Assembly (NCBI RefSeq): GCF_000739085.1
Contig: NZ_CP009110.1
Span: 2,418,001-2,482,000, forward strand
Direction: 5' to 3'
Length of the DNA: 64,000 nucleotides
DNA from: Amycolatopsis methanolica 239
GTDB lineage: Bacteria > Actinomycetota > Actinomycetes > Mycobacteriales > Pseudonocardiaceae
A program made the position numbers and the translations under genes. The notes under the pieces are model-generated. The model was not told where the DNA came from. It was given only the letters and a program-made list of their open reading frames with translations, and made no database searches. Positions 8,395 through 17,042 of the stretch are shown here, in pieces. How positions within the stretch are numbered: position 1 is the first letter of the stretch; the number at the start of each line of letters is the position of its first letter.

Positions 8395-9648
8395 TCACCG
8401 CAGCGGGTCGAAGGGCCGCAGGGACTCCGGCTGCTTGCCGGTGACGACGTGTTCGGCGAGCAGCTTCCCGGTGACCGGCCCCTGCGTGAGGCCCCACATG
8501 CCGTGCCCGCTTGCGATGTACACCCCCGGCTCGGCGGTGGCGCCGATGATGGGGAGCCCGTCGCTGCTGACCGGACGCGGGCCCACCCACGTGTCGCTGC
8601 GCTCGGCCCACCGCACGCCCTCGAAGAACGGCGCCGCGGACCGCACGATCGCCTGCACGCGCCGCTCGTCGGGCGGGTCGTCGGGGCCGCGGAACTCCAT
8701 CGTCCCGGCCACGCGCATCGCGCCGAGGTAGGGCGTGCACGCGACGCGCACCGTGGGCAGGTACACGGGTTGCCGCAGCGGCGTCTCGGTGGGCACCGTG
8801 AAGGAGTAGCCGCGCCCGGCCCGCACCGGCACGCGCACGCCGAGTTTCCCGGCTAGACGGCTGATCCACGCCCCAGTCGCGAGGACGGCGACGTTCGCTG
8901 AGAAGCTCACGTTGTCGCGGGAGATGACCGTCACCGCGTGCCGGTGCGGGCGGATCGACCGCACGTCGAACCCGGCGCGGATGGTGCCGCCGCGGTGGCG
9001 CACCGAGTCCGCGAGCGCCCGGACGAACCGGCCGGGGTCGACGTAGCGCTGGCCGGGCAACTCGATCCCCGCGCCCGCGTGACCGGACAGTTGCGGCAGT
9101 CGCGCGCGGACCTGCGTCGCGGTCAGGCCCGTGTGGTCGGCACGGGCTCCGGCCGCGGTGAAGCGCCGCAGCTCGGCCAGCAGCGACGCGGCCGCACCGG
9201 CGGATTCGAACACGGCGGTGATCGGGGCCTCGACGGTCTCCGCCGCCACGCCACCGCGGACGAGGGTGTCGAAGGCGTCCAGGCAGTCGTCGTTCAGCGC
9301 CAGGTTCGCGGCCACCACCCGGCGCCACGCCGGCCAGGTGCAGTGCGCGGCGAACCGCAGCAGGAACGACCACAGCGCCGGGTCCGCGGTCGGCGGCACG
9401 TGCAGCGGAGCGTCTCGCCGGACGAGCGAGGCAAACCCGGTGCGCCGCACCTCCGGTTCGTTGAGCGGGATCGCCAGCCCGGGCGAGAGCCAGCCCGCGT
9501 TGCCGCGGGACGCGCCTGCCGCGACGCCCGTGCGGTCCAGCACGGTCACCCGCACCCCGTGTTCCTGCAGGAACCAGGCCGTCGACAGCCCGACGATCCC
9601 CGCGCCGACGATGACGGCGGAGCGGGGGCCCTGAGCGGTCTCATCCAC
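8395..9648 (-). CDS. dadA: FAD-dependent D-amino-acid dehydrogenase (DadA type)
   Basis: 417-residue DAO-superfamily flavoprotein. The FAD-binding Rossmann motif is at the N-terminus (VIVGAGIVGLSTAWFLQEHG), followed by GASRGNAGWLSPG, characteristic of DadA and related oxidases. The C-terminal FAD-binding end is also present (WVGPRPVSSDGLPIIGAT ... GHGMWGLTQGPVTGKLLAE). It would deaminate D-amino acids or related amines to keto acids. It is divergent from a PucR-type regulator 107 bases away, which probably controls it. The exact substrate cannot be read from sequence. Confidence 0.88.
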   Translation of the reverse strand: MDETAQGPRSAVIVGAGIVGLSTAWFLQEHGVRVTVLDRTGVAAGASRGNAGWLSPGLAIPLNEPEVRRTGFASLVRRDAPLHVPPTADPALWSFLLRFAAHCTWPAWRRVVAANLALNDDCLDAFDTLVRGGVAAETVEAPITAVFESAGAAASLLAELRRFTAAGARADHTGLTATQVRARLPQLSGHAGAGIELPGQRYVDPGRFVRALADSVRHRGGTIRAGFDVRSIRPHRHAVTVISRDNVSFSANVAVLATGAWISRLAGKLGVRVPVRAGRGYSFTVPTETPLRQPVYLPTVRVACTPYLGAMRVAGTMEFRGPDDPPDERRVQAIVRSAAPFFEGVRWAERSDTWVGPRPVSSDGLPIIGATAEPGVYIASGHGMWGLTQGPVTGKLLAEHVVTGKQPESLRPFDPLR

Positions 9649-9719
9649 CGGCTACCTCCCTGACTTTTCGCCTCCCCCCGAGCATCGCCCGCCCACGGAG
9701 GCCACCGGGTGTCCGGATC

Positions 9720-9740
9720 GCACAATTTGCCGGGTTGTGC
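9720..9740. promoter_or_regulatory. Inverted repeat between dadA and pucR genes
   Basis: GCACAA-N9-TTGTGC, a perfect six-base dyad 15 bases ahead of the PucR start and 71 bases from the dadA start. Its position in the divergent promoter region makes it a candidate binding site for the PucR-type protein. Support is symmetry and location only. Confidence 0.45.
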
Positions 9741-9755
9741 TTGTAGGGTGGGCAC

Positions 9756-11267
9756 ATGGTCAAGCTCGACCGTCTGATCACGATCCTGGGCAGCTACGGC
9801 GCCCGCCTGTGCGGATCCGCCGACCGCGAGGCCGGGCTGCGCAGCGTCGCCCTGCACGACCCGGTGCGCCAGGAGTCGCCGGCCGGCGACATCTTCCTCG
9901 CCGTCGGCGTGGCCACGGTGGCCGAGGCGATCCGGCTCGCGCGGCAGGCCAGGGCGGTCGTGCTCGTCGTGCGGACCACCGAGGACCCGGCGCCGGACCT
10001 GCTGCGCGACGCGGACGGGATCGCCGTGCTCGTGGTCGAGCCGAGCGTGTCCTGGAGCCAGGTCGCCGGCGTGGTCTATGGGCTGGTGCTGGAGGGGCGG
10101 GAGACCGAGTCCGGCCGCGGCCCGGCCGACCTGTCCGCGCTGGCCGACACGATCGCTGCCGCGGTCGGCGGGCCGGTCACCATCGAGGACCAGCTGTCCA
10201 GGGTGATGGCCTACTCCAGCGAGCAGCGCGAGGCCGATCCGGTGCGGCAGGACACGATCCTGGGCCGCCGCGTGCCGGACCGGGTGCGGGCGCTGTTCGA
10301 ACGGCAGGGTGTGTTCACCCACCTCGCGCGGTCCGACGAGCCGTTGTTCGTGCCTGCCGCGCCCGAGCACGGTCTGCACGGGCGCTCGGTCGTCGCGGTC
10401 CGCGCCGGCCGGGAGCTGCTGGGATCGCTGTGGGTGTCGTGCACCGCGCCCCTGGACGCGGCGCGCGCGAACATCCTCGTCGACGGGGCGCGCACGGTGG
10501 CGCTGCACCTGCTGCGGTGGCGGGTCAGCGCGGACCTCGAACGGCAGGTGGAGTCCGAGCTGGTCATCCAGCTCCTCGAAGGCGACCCGGACGCGGACGC
10601 GGTTGTCCGGAAACTGGGCCTGCCCGCGTCCGGGCTGCGGGTCGTCGCGGTGCGGGCGCACACCGAGGCCGAACGCAACGCCGGGCTCCTGCTGGCGTTC
10701 GAGCGGGCCACGACCGGGTTCGGGTGGTCGCGGGTCGGGCGCAGCACGTTGTTCGGCAACACCGTCTACACTGTGCTGCCCGCCGCCGATCCCGCGCCGG
10801 CGTTCCACTGGGTGCGGCAGCTGGTCGCCGGCCTGCCCGCGCACCTGCGGATCGTGGCGGGCGTGTCCGGGGAGTGCGAGGTCGCGGAGCTGCCGTCCGG
10901 GCGCCGCGAGTCCGACGAGTGCCTGACCCTGCACGACCGGCTCGGCCGCGGGGAGGCCGTCTGCTACGACGAATCCTGGCACCAGGTGCTGCTGCAACGC
11001 CTGCGGTCCGCCGCGGCGACCGGCCGGATCCCCGCGCGCGGTCCGGTGGCGCGGCTGGCCGGGCACGAGGCGCCCGAGTTGCTGCCGACGTTGCGCGCCT
11101 GGCTGGAGGCGCAGGGCGACCTGGGCCGCGCCGCGGCGGTGCTGGGCGTCCACCAGAACACGGTGCGCAACCGTTTGCGCCGCGTCACGGCGGCGGTGCC
11201 CGGCCTGGACCTGGACGATCCGGCGCAACGCCTGGCGATGCTGATCGCCATGGCCGTGCACGATTAG
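9756..11267 (+). CDS. PucR family transcriptional regulator
   Basis: 503-residue regulator with the PucR layout: an N-terminal PucR domain (about 1-125), a GGDEF-like/middle domain, and a C-terminal HTH of the PucR_2 type (about 445-500: LRAWLEAQGDLGRAAAVLGVHQNTVRNRLRRV). Such proteins usually activate a neighbouring catabolic gene on binding a metabolite. Here the partner is the divergent D-amino-acid dehydrogenase. The final AQRLAMLIAMAVHD helix is the usual end of the family. Confidence 0.92.
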   Translation: MVKLDRLITILGSYGARLCGSADREAGLRSVALHDPVRQESPAGDIFLAVGVATVAEAIRLARQARAVVLVVRTTEDPAPDLLRDADGIAVLVVEPSVSWSQVAGVVYGLVLEGRETESGRGPADLSALADTIAAAVGGPVTIEDQLSRVMAYSSEQREADPVRQDTILGRRVPDRVRALFERQGVFTHLARSDEPLFVPAAPEHGLHGRSVVAVRAGRELLGSLWVSCTAPLDAARANILVDGARTVALHLLRWRVSADLERQVESELVIQLLEGDPDADAVVRKLGLPASGLRVVAVRAHTEAERNAGLLLAFERATTGFGWSRVGRSTLFGNTVYTVLPAADPAPAFHWVRQLVAGLPAHLRIVAGVSGECEVAELPSGRRESDECLTLHDRLGRGEAVCYDESWHQVLLQRLRSAAATGRIPARGPVARLAGHEAPELLPTLRAWLEAQGDLGRAAAVLGVHQNTVRNRLRRVTAAVPGLDLDDPAQRLAMLIAMAVHD

Positions 11268-11268
11268 T

Positions 11269-11901
11269 TCAGCAGCAGTGCTCGCCGCGCCAGGCTTCGC
11301 GGCCTTCCTTCACCGCGACCACGGCGATCACCAGGGCCACGACCGGATCGGCCCACCACCAGCCGAGCAGCGAGTTGAGCAGCAGGCCCACCAGCAGCAC
11401 GCCGGACAGGTAGGTGCACAGCAGGGTCTGCCTGGAGTCGGCGACGGCGCTGGCGGAGCCGAGTTCACGGCCCGCGCGGCGCTGCGCGTAGGACAGGAAC
11501 GGCATGACCACGAGCGACACCGCGGCCAGCGCGATGCCGACGGTCGAGTGCGCGGCCGGTTCCGCGCCGACCAGGCTGCGCACCGACTCGACGGTGACGT
11601 AGGCGGCGAGCGCGAAGAACGACGCCGCGATCACCTTCAGCGCCGTCCGCTCGCGGGCCTCGGGGTCGGCGCCGGAGAACTGCCAGGCCACGGCGGCGGC
11701 CGAGGCGACCTCGATCACCGAGTCCAGCCCGAAGCCGATCAGCGCCGTCGACGATGCGACCGTGCCCGCGGAGATCGCGACCACGGCTTCGACGACGTTG
11801 TAGGTGATCGTGGCCGCGACGAGCAGCCGCACCCGGCGGGACAGCACGGCCCGCCGCCCGGTCAGCGCGGGCGTTCGGCAGCCGTCGGCGTGCTCGCTCA
11901 T
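11269..11901 (-). CDS. Cation diffusion facilitator (CDF) family metal exporter
   Basis: 210-residue membrane protein with about six hydrophobic segments. It carries the CDF signature of acidic metal-site residues in two helices (TALIGFGLDSVIEVASA around residue 50, and WWADPVVALVIAVVAVKEG near the C-terminus) and a terminal His-Cys-Cys. It lacks the large cytoplasmic CTD of longer CDFs. Its ATG overlaps the stop of the CmtR gene (ATGA), so it is translationally coupled to a Cd/Pb sensor. Cadmium or lead export is the likely job, although classical CmtR regulons use a P-type ATPase. Confidence 0.88.
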   Translation of the reverse strand: MSEHADGCRTPALTGRRAVLSRRVRLLVAATITYNVVEAVVAISAGTVASSTALIGFGLDSVIEVASAAAVAWQFSGADPEARERTALKVIAASFFALAAYVTVESVRSLVGAEPAAHSTVGIALAAVSLVVMPFLSYAQRRAGRELGSASAVADSRQTLLCTYLSGVLLVGLLLNSLLGWWWADPVVALVIAVVAVKEGREAWRGEHCC

Positions 11902-12230
11902 CCGGTCGCGCTCGCGGAGTCGAGGCAGGGCTCGCCGGGATCCACTGCCAGGACGACGTGCACCAGCTCGCCGAGGGCCTTCTTCAGGTGCGGGTCGGCC
12001 AGCTCGTAGCGCACCTGCCGCCCCTCGTAGGTGGCGACGACCAGGCCGCAGCCGCGGAGGCAGGCCAGGTGGTTGGACACGTTGGAGCGGGACAGGTTCA
12101 GCTGGGCGGCCAGCTGACCGGGGTAGTGGACGCCGTCCAGCAGGGCCACCAGGATGCGGCACCGGGTGGGATCGGCTAGTGCCCGGCCCAGCCGGGCGAG
12201 CGCCGCGCCGCGCGTCTCACAGGTCAGCAT
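11898..12230 (-). CDS. cmtR: CmtR-type Cd(II)/Pb(II)-sensing ArsR/SmtB repressor
   Basis: 110-residue winged-helix repressor very close to Mycobacterium tuberculosis CmtR from its first residues (MLTCE, ALARLGRALADPTRCRILVALLDGV). The three cysteines that bind Cd/Pb in CmtR are at the same positions: Cys57 and Cys61 in the recognition helix (HLACLRGCG) and Cys102 near the C-terminus (GEPCL). Metal binding should release it from its own promoter and induce the overlapping CDF exporter. I find no clear operator dyad in the short upstream region. Confidence 0.93.
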   Translation of the reverse strand: MLTCETRGAALARLGRALADPTRCRILVALLDGVHYPGQLAAQLNLSRSNVSNHLACLRGCGLVVATYEGRQVRYELADPHLKKALGELVHVVLAVDPGEPCLDSASATG

Positions 12231-12403
12231 GGGGAGAACAGTACAGCGATGGCTGACCTATTGGAAGTGCCGGGTCGTGGGAGCACTTAGGACTGTCCAC
12301 AAAGGTCGTTATCGGGCCGGCGACGCGGCGTCGACCAAAGTCCCGTCAGGTACCGGGTCCAACGGCCGTGGTCGCCGCGCCGGGGGCCGGTCAGGCTGGT
12401 GGG

Positions 12404-12619
12404 GTGAAGCAGGAACCGGAACCGCACCCCAGCCCGGCCGGCGACCACGACCTGGAGGTCGTCGAGGCGATCCTGGAGGTCGTCGCCCGCCACGGGGCCG
12501 GGCCGTACCCCCTCGACGACCTGGCGAGCCTCACCGGCCTCGACGCGGACGAGGTGTGGCGGGTGATGGAGCAGCTCGTCGAGGCCGGCCTGGCCACCCG
12601 GCACGGCCCGGCCGCGTGA
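12404..12619 (+). CDS. Small winged-helix-like protein
   Basis: 71-residue protein from a GTG start with GGTGGGG ahead of it. An acidic N-terminal tail is followed by a helix-turn-helix-like segment (LEVVEAILEVVARHG, PLDDLASLTGLDADEVWRVMEQLVEAGLATRHG) resembling the core of MarR/DprA-like winged helices. It has no obvious wing or effector domain. It lies alone between cmtR (opposite strand) and a thioesterase gene 79 bases downstream. Function unknown; a small DNA-binding or adaptor protein is a guess. Confidence 0.6.
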   Translation: MKQEPEPHPSPAGDHDLEVVEAILEVVARHGAGPYPLDDLASLTGLDADEVWRVMEQLVEAGLATRHGPAA

Positions 12620-12698
12620 CGGGAGTGACGTTGCCGGCACGCGGGTGGTGTGTGCGAGGCTGCGGGTAGCCAACGCACCAGCACCGAAGGAACCGAGC

Positions 12699-13523
12699 GT
12701 GACCGATCAAGCCACCACCACCTTCGCCGACGTCAGCCGGGTCGAGGAGGTCGCCCCGGGGCGCTTCACCGCCGCCGCCCACCCCGAGTGGACCATCGGC
12801 GGCAAGCCCAACGGCGGCTACCTGCTGGCGATGCTCGGGCGCGCCGCGACCTCCTCGGCGTCCCACCGGGACGTGCTCGCGGCCAGCGCGCACTACCTGC
12901 GCGCGCCGGAGCCGGGCCCGGTGGAGCTGGGCGTGGAGGTGCTGCGGACCGGCCGGTCGGCGAGCCAGGTGCGGGCCCGCCTGACCCAGAACGACACGTC
13001 GTGCGTCGAGGCGATGTTCACGCTAGGCGCGCTCGACGCGGAGTCGAAGCCGTACTGGGGCGAGGGCATGCCCGAGCCGGAGGGGCGCGAGTACGCCGAC
13101 TGCGTCCCGGTCACCGGCCCGGCCGGAGGTGGTCCTGGGCCGGTCATCATGGACCAGGTCGACCTGCGCATCCAGCCCGAGGACCTGGGCTTCGGCCGGG
13201 GCGCCCCGAGCGGGGCGGGCGTGCTGCGCGGCTGGCTGGGCCTGCCCGGCGGCGCGGACTTCGACCCGCTGTCCCTGCTCTACGCCGTGGACGCCTTCCC
13301 GCCCGCGACGCTGGACATTGCGCTGACCGGCTGGGTGCCGACGCTGGAGCTGACCGCCTACGTGCGCGCGCTGCCTGCTCCCGGGCCGGTGAGGGTGCTG
13401 CACAAGGCGCAGCTCATCGAAGGCAACCGCGTGGACGAGGTGTGCCTGGTGTGGGACAGCCGCGGCCGCCTGGTCGCCCAGGCCACCCAGCTGGCCGGCA
13501 TCCGCCTCGACCCGCCCGCCTGA
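12699..13523 (+). CDS. Thioesterase-family (acyl-CoA, double-hotdog) protein
   Basis: 274-residue protein of the 4HBT_3/TesB-like superfamily, which hydrolyses acyl-CoA thioesters. The first hotdog half contains HPEWTIGGKPNGGYLLAMLGRAA and the LRAPEPGPVELGVEVLRTGRSASQVRARLTQ strand block; the second half ends VCLVWDSRGRLVAQATQLAGIRL, both family hallmarks. The GTG start is supported by GAAGGAACC and by the homologous N-terminus. It is convergent with the broken FAD monooxygenase. Substrate chain length unknown. Confidence 0.85.
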   Translation: MTDQATTTFADVSRVEEVAPGRFTAAAHPEWTIGGKPNGGYLLAMLGRAATSSASHRDVLAASAHYLRAPEPGPVELGVEVLRTGRSASQVRARLTQNDTSCVEAMFTLGALDAESKPYWGEGMPEPEGREYADCVPVTGPAGGGPGPVIMDQVDLRIQPEDLGFGRGAPSGAGVLRGWLGLPGGADFDPLSLLYAVDAFPPATLDIALTGWVPTLELTAYVRALPAPGPVRVLHKAQLIEGNRVDEVCLVWDSRGRLVAQATQLAGIRLDPPA

Positions 13524-13533
13524 GGAGCCGTGC

Positions 13534-14627
13534 TCAGCCGGCGAACGAGCGGCTGAACCGCTGTCCGGACTCGACCAGTTCCCGCGCCCGTCCCAGCGAG
13601 CGGTCCTGGTAGCTGCGCAGGGCGGCGGAGATCGCGTCGTCGCGGGCTTCGGCCACGGCCTTGGCCACCTCGTCGGCGAGCACCTCGGCGTCGGTGAGCG
13701 CGACGGCGAACCCGCGGCCGGTCATCGGGGTGGAGACGTGTGCGGCGTCGCCGACCAGCGCGATCCGGCCGCGCACGAGCCGGTCCGGGACGTACTCGGC
13801 GACCGGGGTGCCGGTGACCCCGCGGCGGCGCAGGCAGGCCCGGACCGCGTCCCGCCACGCCGCCGGCCACTGCGCGGCCTCGTCGTCGAGTTCGGCGATC
13901 AGGCTCGCCGTCAGGTCCGCCGACCGCAGGGAGTGCTGGACCACGTCGCCGTCGACGCACCCGGTGGCGCGCAGCAGGTCGTTGCGGCGCCGGTCGAACC
14001 AGGCCCAGCCCGGGCGACGGTGGCCGGGCGGCGCGGACTCGGCCAGCGGGGAGCCGAGGAGGCAGTCGGCCCCGGCGTCGAAGATGTCCATGCCCGGCGG
14101 CCAGGCTTCGACGTCCAGTTCCGGCTCCGCGGCGATGCCCAGCCAGATGACGTACCCAGCGAAGGCCGCGTCGGGGGGCTCGGGGGCGACGACGCGGCGG
14201 ACCACGGTGCGGTGCCCGTCGGCGCCCACCACGAGATCACCGCGGTGGATCGCGCCGTCCGCGGTCCGCGCCCACGCCGACGTCTCGTCCTGGCTGGCTC
14301 GACGGCGCGGGCGCCGTGGACGAGGTCGATGTGCGGGTCCGCCTCCGCGGCCCGGTGCAGCAGGCCGTGCGCCTGTGCCCAGCTCTGCAGGTGGGGGCGC
14401 GAGCCGTTCAGCGCGGCGGCGGTGGCCTTCGGGCCGGCGAGGCCGTCCGGGCCGACGAGGCGGTGCAGGTTGCTCTCGGCGCCGCCCAGGGCCGCGCCGC
14501 CGCGGGCTGCGGGCCGTAGCGTTCGAGGGCCGTCACCGCGATGCCGAACTTGGCCAGACCCAGGGCGGCCATCAGGCCGGCGCGACCCGCCGACGACAAC
14601 GGCCGCTGCGTGATCAGTGGTTCGCAT
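13534..14627 (-). pseudogene. FAD-dependent monooxygenase with several frameshifts
   Basis: Pieces in three frames join into a class A flavoprotein hydroxylase of about 365 residues. They are the FAD-binding start (MRTTDHAA ... VVVGGS, then GRAGLMAALGLAKFGIAVTALERYGP), a middle block (AESNLHRLVGPDGLAG ... HIDLVHGARAVEP), the DG fingerprint (GDLVVGADGHRTVVRRVV), and the second FAD motif (GRIALVGDAAHVSTPMTGRGFAVALTDAEVLADEV). Frame changes are needed near 14580, 14510 and 14298. Three separate breaks argue for real decay rather than one sequencing slip, but reads should decide. Confidence 0.75.
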
Positions 14628-14698
14628 GACTCCAGTCAACGGCGGCGGCCCGCGCCGTGGCAGGACTGTTCTTGCCTGGGACCGGCACTACCAGGTAA

Positions 14699-15184
14699 TC
14701 ACGGGCGGCGCCTGCGCCGGGCCGCGACCCGCTGGCCCAGCGCCGCGGCGATTTCGCCCGCGGCGGCGAGCTGCTCCGGGCTCAGCGCGTCGACGAACAG
14801 TTCGCGCACCGCGGTCAGGTGCGGGACCGTGGCGGCGCGGAAGGCGGCCGCGCCCTCTTCGGTCAGGACGACTTCGGCTCCGCGGCTGTCGGTGGTGCAG
14901 TTCTCCCGCCGGATCAGGCCGCGCCGATCCATCCTCCCCAGGTGGTGCGACAGCCGGCTGCGTTCCCAGCCGACGCGCGCGGCCAGCTGCGAGGACCGCA
15001 GCCGCTGCCCGTCCGCCTCGCTCAGGGCGAGCAGGACCGTGTAGTCGCCGGAGGACAGGCCCGCCTCGCTCTGCAGCCGCGAGCCGAGCTCGCCGCGCAG
15101 CGCCTCCGCGGTTTCGATGAACCCGCGCCACACCCGCAGTTCGTCGGTGGTGGGCAGGACCCGGTGCCGTCGTGCTGGACTCAT
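14699..15184 (-). CDS. MarR family regulator
   Basis: 161-residue winged-helix regulator: LSSGDYTVLLALSEADGQRLRSSQLAARVGWERSRLSHHLGRMDRRGLIRRE is the wHTH core, followed by TDSRGAEVVLTEEG (the wing). The ATG follows CAGGAGGGTT. It is divergent from a luciferase-like monooxygenase, with two copies of the same palindrome between the genes, so it probably represses both. A short basic tail (RRRRRP) ends the protein. Confidence 0.92.
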   Translation of the reverse strand: MSPARRHRVLPTTDELRVWRGFIETAEALRGELGSRLQSEAGLSSGDYTVLLALSEADGQRLRSSQLAARVGWERSRLSHHLGRMDRRGLIRRENCTTDSRGAEVVLTEEGAAAFRAATVPHLTAVRELFVDALSPEQLAAAGEIAAALGQRVAARRRRRP

Positions 15185-15196
15185 GAACCCTCCTGG

Positions 15197-15250
15197 TTGA
15201 CACGTCAATCATACCGGCGTATGACGGGAAGCGACAGATTGACGTGTCAA
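15197..15250. promoter_or_regulatory. Paired MarR-type palindromes
   Basis: Two 13-base sites, 15197-15209 (TTGACACGTCAAT) and 15238-15250 (ATTGACGTGTCAA), are exact reverse complements of each other, each nearly palindromic, 41 bases apart (four DNA turns). They sit in the 95-base divergent region between the MarR gene and the flavin monooxygenase. This is a convincing double operator for the MarR protein. Confidence 0.75.
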
Positions 15251-15279
15251 TTACTCGGTGCTCTCGGAGGAGCCTTCTC

Positions 15280-16317
15280 ATGTCTGATCTGGTGTTCGGG
15301 CTCGACACGTTCGGCGACGTTCCCGAGGACGACGACGGCCGTCCGATGTCGCACGCGCAGGCGATCCGGCAGGTCGTCGAGGAGGCCGTGCTGGCCGACG
15401 AGATCGGTGTGGACGTGATCGCGCTCGGCGAGCACCACCGCCCCGAGTATTCGATCTCCTCGCCGGAGACCGTGCTGGCGGGCATCGCCACTCGTACGTC
15501 GCGGATCCACCTGTCCTCCGGCGTGACCGTGCTCAGTTCCGACGACCCGGTGCGCGTGTTCCAGCGGTTCGCCACGGTCGACGCGCTGTCGAACGGGCGC
15601 GCCGAGGTGATCCTCGGCCGGGGTTCGTTCACCGAGTCGTTCCCGCTGTTCGGTTATGACCTGGCCGACTACGACAAGCTGTTCGAGGAGAAGATCGAGC
15701 TGTTCGCGCGGTTGCTCGACGAGAAGCCGGTGACCTGGAGCGGCACGCTGCGCCCGGCGCTGGAGGACGCCGACATCTACCCGAAGACGGAGTCGGGGCG
15801 CCTGACGACGTGGGTCGGGGTGGGCGGCTCGCCGCAGTCGGTGGTCCGCACCGCGCACTACGGCCTGCCGCTGATGCTGGCGATCATCGGCGGCCCGCCG
15901 AAGCGGTTCGCGCCATACCTGGACCTGTACCGCGGGGCGGCGGCGGAGTTCGGCACGACGGCGCACCCGGTCGGCATGCACTCGCCGGGGTTCGTCGCCG
16001 ACACCGACGAGCAGGCCCGCAAGGTGTTCTGGCCGCGGTACCGGGTGATCCGCGACCGGATCGGGCGCCAGCGCGGCTGGCCGCCGATCCGCCGCGAGGA
16101 GTACGACGCCGAAATCGAGCACGGCTCGCTCTACATCGGATCGCCGGAGACGGTCGCTCGCAAGATCGCCCGCGCGGTGACGGACCTGGGCGTCGGCCGG
16201 TTCGACATGATCTACAGCAGCGGTTCGCAGCCGGCGAGCGCCCGCCTGCGGGTGGTGGAGCTGTACGGCACCAAGGTGATCCCGATGGTCCGCGACATCC
16301 TGTCGGAGGAGAAGTGA
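15280..16317 (+). CDS. LLM-class (luciferase-like) flavin-dependent oxidoreductase
   Basis: 345-residue bacterial luciferase-like TIM-barrel enzyme, expected to use reduced FMN or F420. Recognisable blocks are [83 protein letters not shown] and, near the end, [16 protein letters not shown]. The start is set by CGGAGGAG. It overlaps the next gene by GTGA, forming a two-gene operon under the paired MarR operators. Substrate unknown. Confidence 0.9.
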   Translation: MSDLVFGLDTFGDVPEDDDGRPMSHAQAIRQVVEEAVLADEIGVDVIALGEHHRPEYSISSPETVLAGIATRTSRIHLSSGVTVLSSDDPVRVFQRFATVDALSNGRAEVILGRGSFTESFPLFGYDLADYDKLFEEKIELFARLLDEKPVTWSGTLRPALEDADIYPKTESGRLTTWVGVGGSPQSVVRTAHYGLPLMLAIIGGPPKRFAPYLDLYRGAAAEFGTTAHPVGMHSPGFVADTDEQARKVFWPRYRVIRDRIGRQRGWPPIRREEYDAEIEHGSLYIGSPETVARKIARAVTDLGVGRFDMIYSSGSQPASARLRVVELYGTKVIPMVRDILSEEK

Positions 16318-16994
16318 CCACCATCGGCATCCTCGGCGCAGGCAAGGTGGGCACGGTGCTGGCGCGGCTCGCGCTCGCGGCCGGGTACCACGTGCTCATC
16401 GCCGGATCGGGGGCTCCGGAGAAGATCGCGCTCACTGTCGACGTCCTCACCCCGGGCGCGATCGCGACCACCGCGGCCGATGCGGCTCGGCAGGCGGACG
16501 TGGTGATCCTCGCGCTGCCGCTGGGCAAGTACCGCGAGATCCCCGCCGAGGCGCTGGCGGGCAAGCTGGTCGTGGACGCGATGAACTACTGGTGGGAGGT
16601 CGACGGCATCCGCCAGGACTTCGACGACCCACGCACCTCGTCGAGCGAGGCCGTGCAGTCCTTTGTGGCCGGTGCCAGCGTCGTGAAGGCCTTCAACCAC
16701 CTGGGATACCACGACCTCGAGGACGGCGCCCGCCCCGCCGGTGCCCCGGACCGCAAGGCGATCGCCATCGCCGGGGACGACCCGGCGGACGTCGCGGCGG
16801 TGGCGGAGCTCGTCGACGCGCTCGGCTTCGACCCGGTCACCGCCGGGCCGCTGGCCGAGGGGGTGCGACTCGAACCGGGCTCGGAAGCCTTCGGAGCCAA
16901 CGTCACCGCCGCCGAACTCCGCGCGATCCTCGACCGTTTCCCGGACTCCGAACGGGGACGGCAGGTAGCCAAGGCGCGCACGCTCGACGGGTGA
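16314..16994 (+). CDS. NADPH-dependent F420 reductase-like NAD(P)-binding protein
   Basis: 226-residue single-domain Rossmann protein: [31 protein letters not shown] is the dinucleotide loop, then [30 protein letters not shown] and [12 protein letters not shown]. This resembles F420H2:NADP oxidoreductase (Fno)-like proteins. Start codon GTG overlaps the luciferase-like gene's stop (GTGA). The pairing suggests it supplies reduced cofactor to, or works on the product of, the upstream flavin enzyme; that is inference. Confidence 0.85.
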   Translation: MTTIGILGAGKVGTVLARLALAAGYHVLIAGSGAPEKIALTVDVLTPGAIATTAADAARQADVVILALPLGKYREIPAEALAGKLVVDAMNYWWEVDGIRQDFDDPRTSSSEAVQSFVAGASVVKAFNHLGYHDLEDGARPAGAPDRKAIAIAGDDPADVAAVAELVDALGFDPVTAGPLAEGVRLEPGSEAFGANVTAAELRAILDRFPDSERGRQVAKARTLDG

Positions 16995-17042
16995 AACTGT
17001 GAGACCGGAGCCGGCTCGTGCTGCAGTGTGCGTAGGCGGAGC

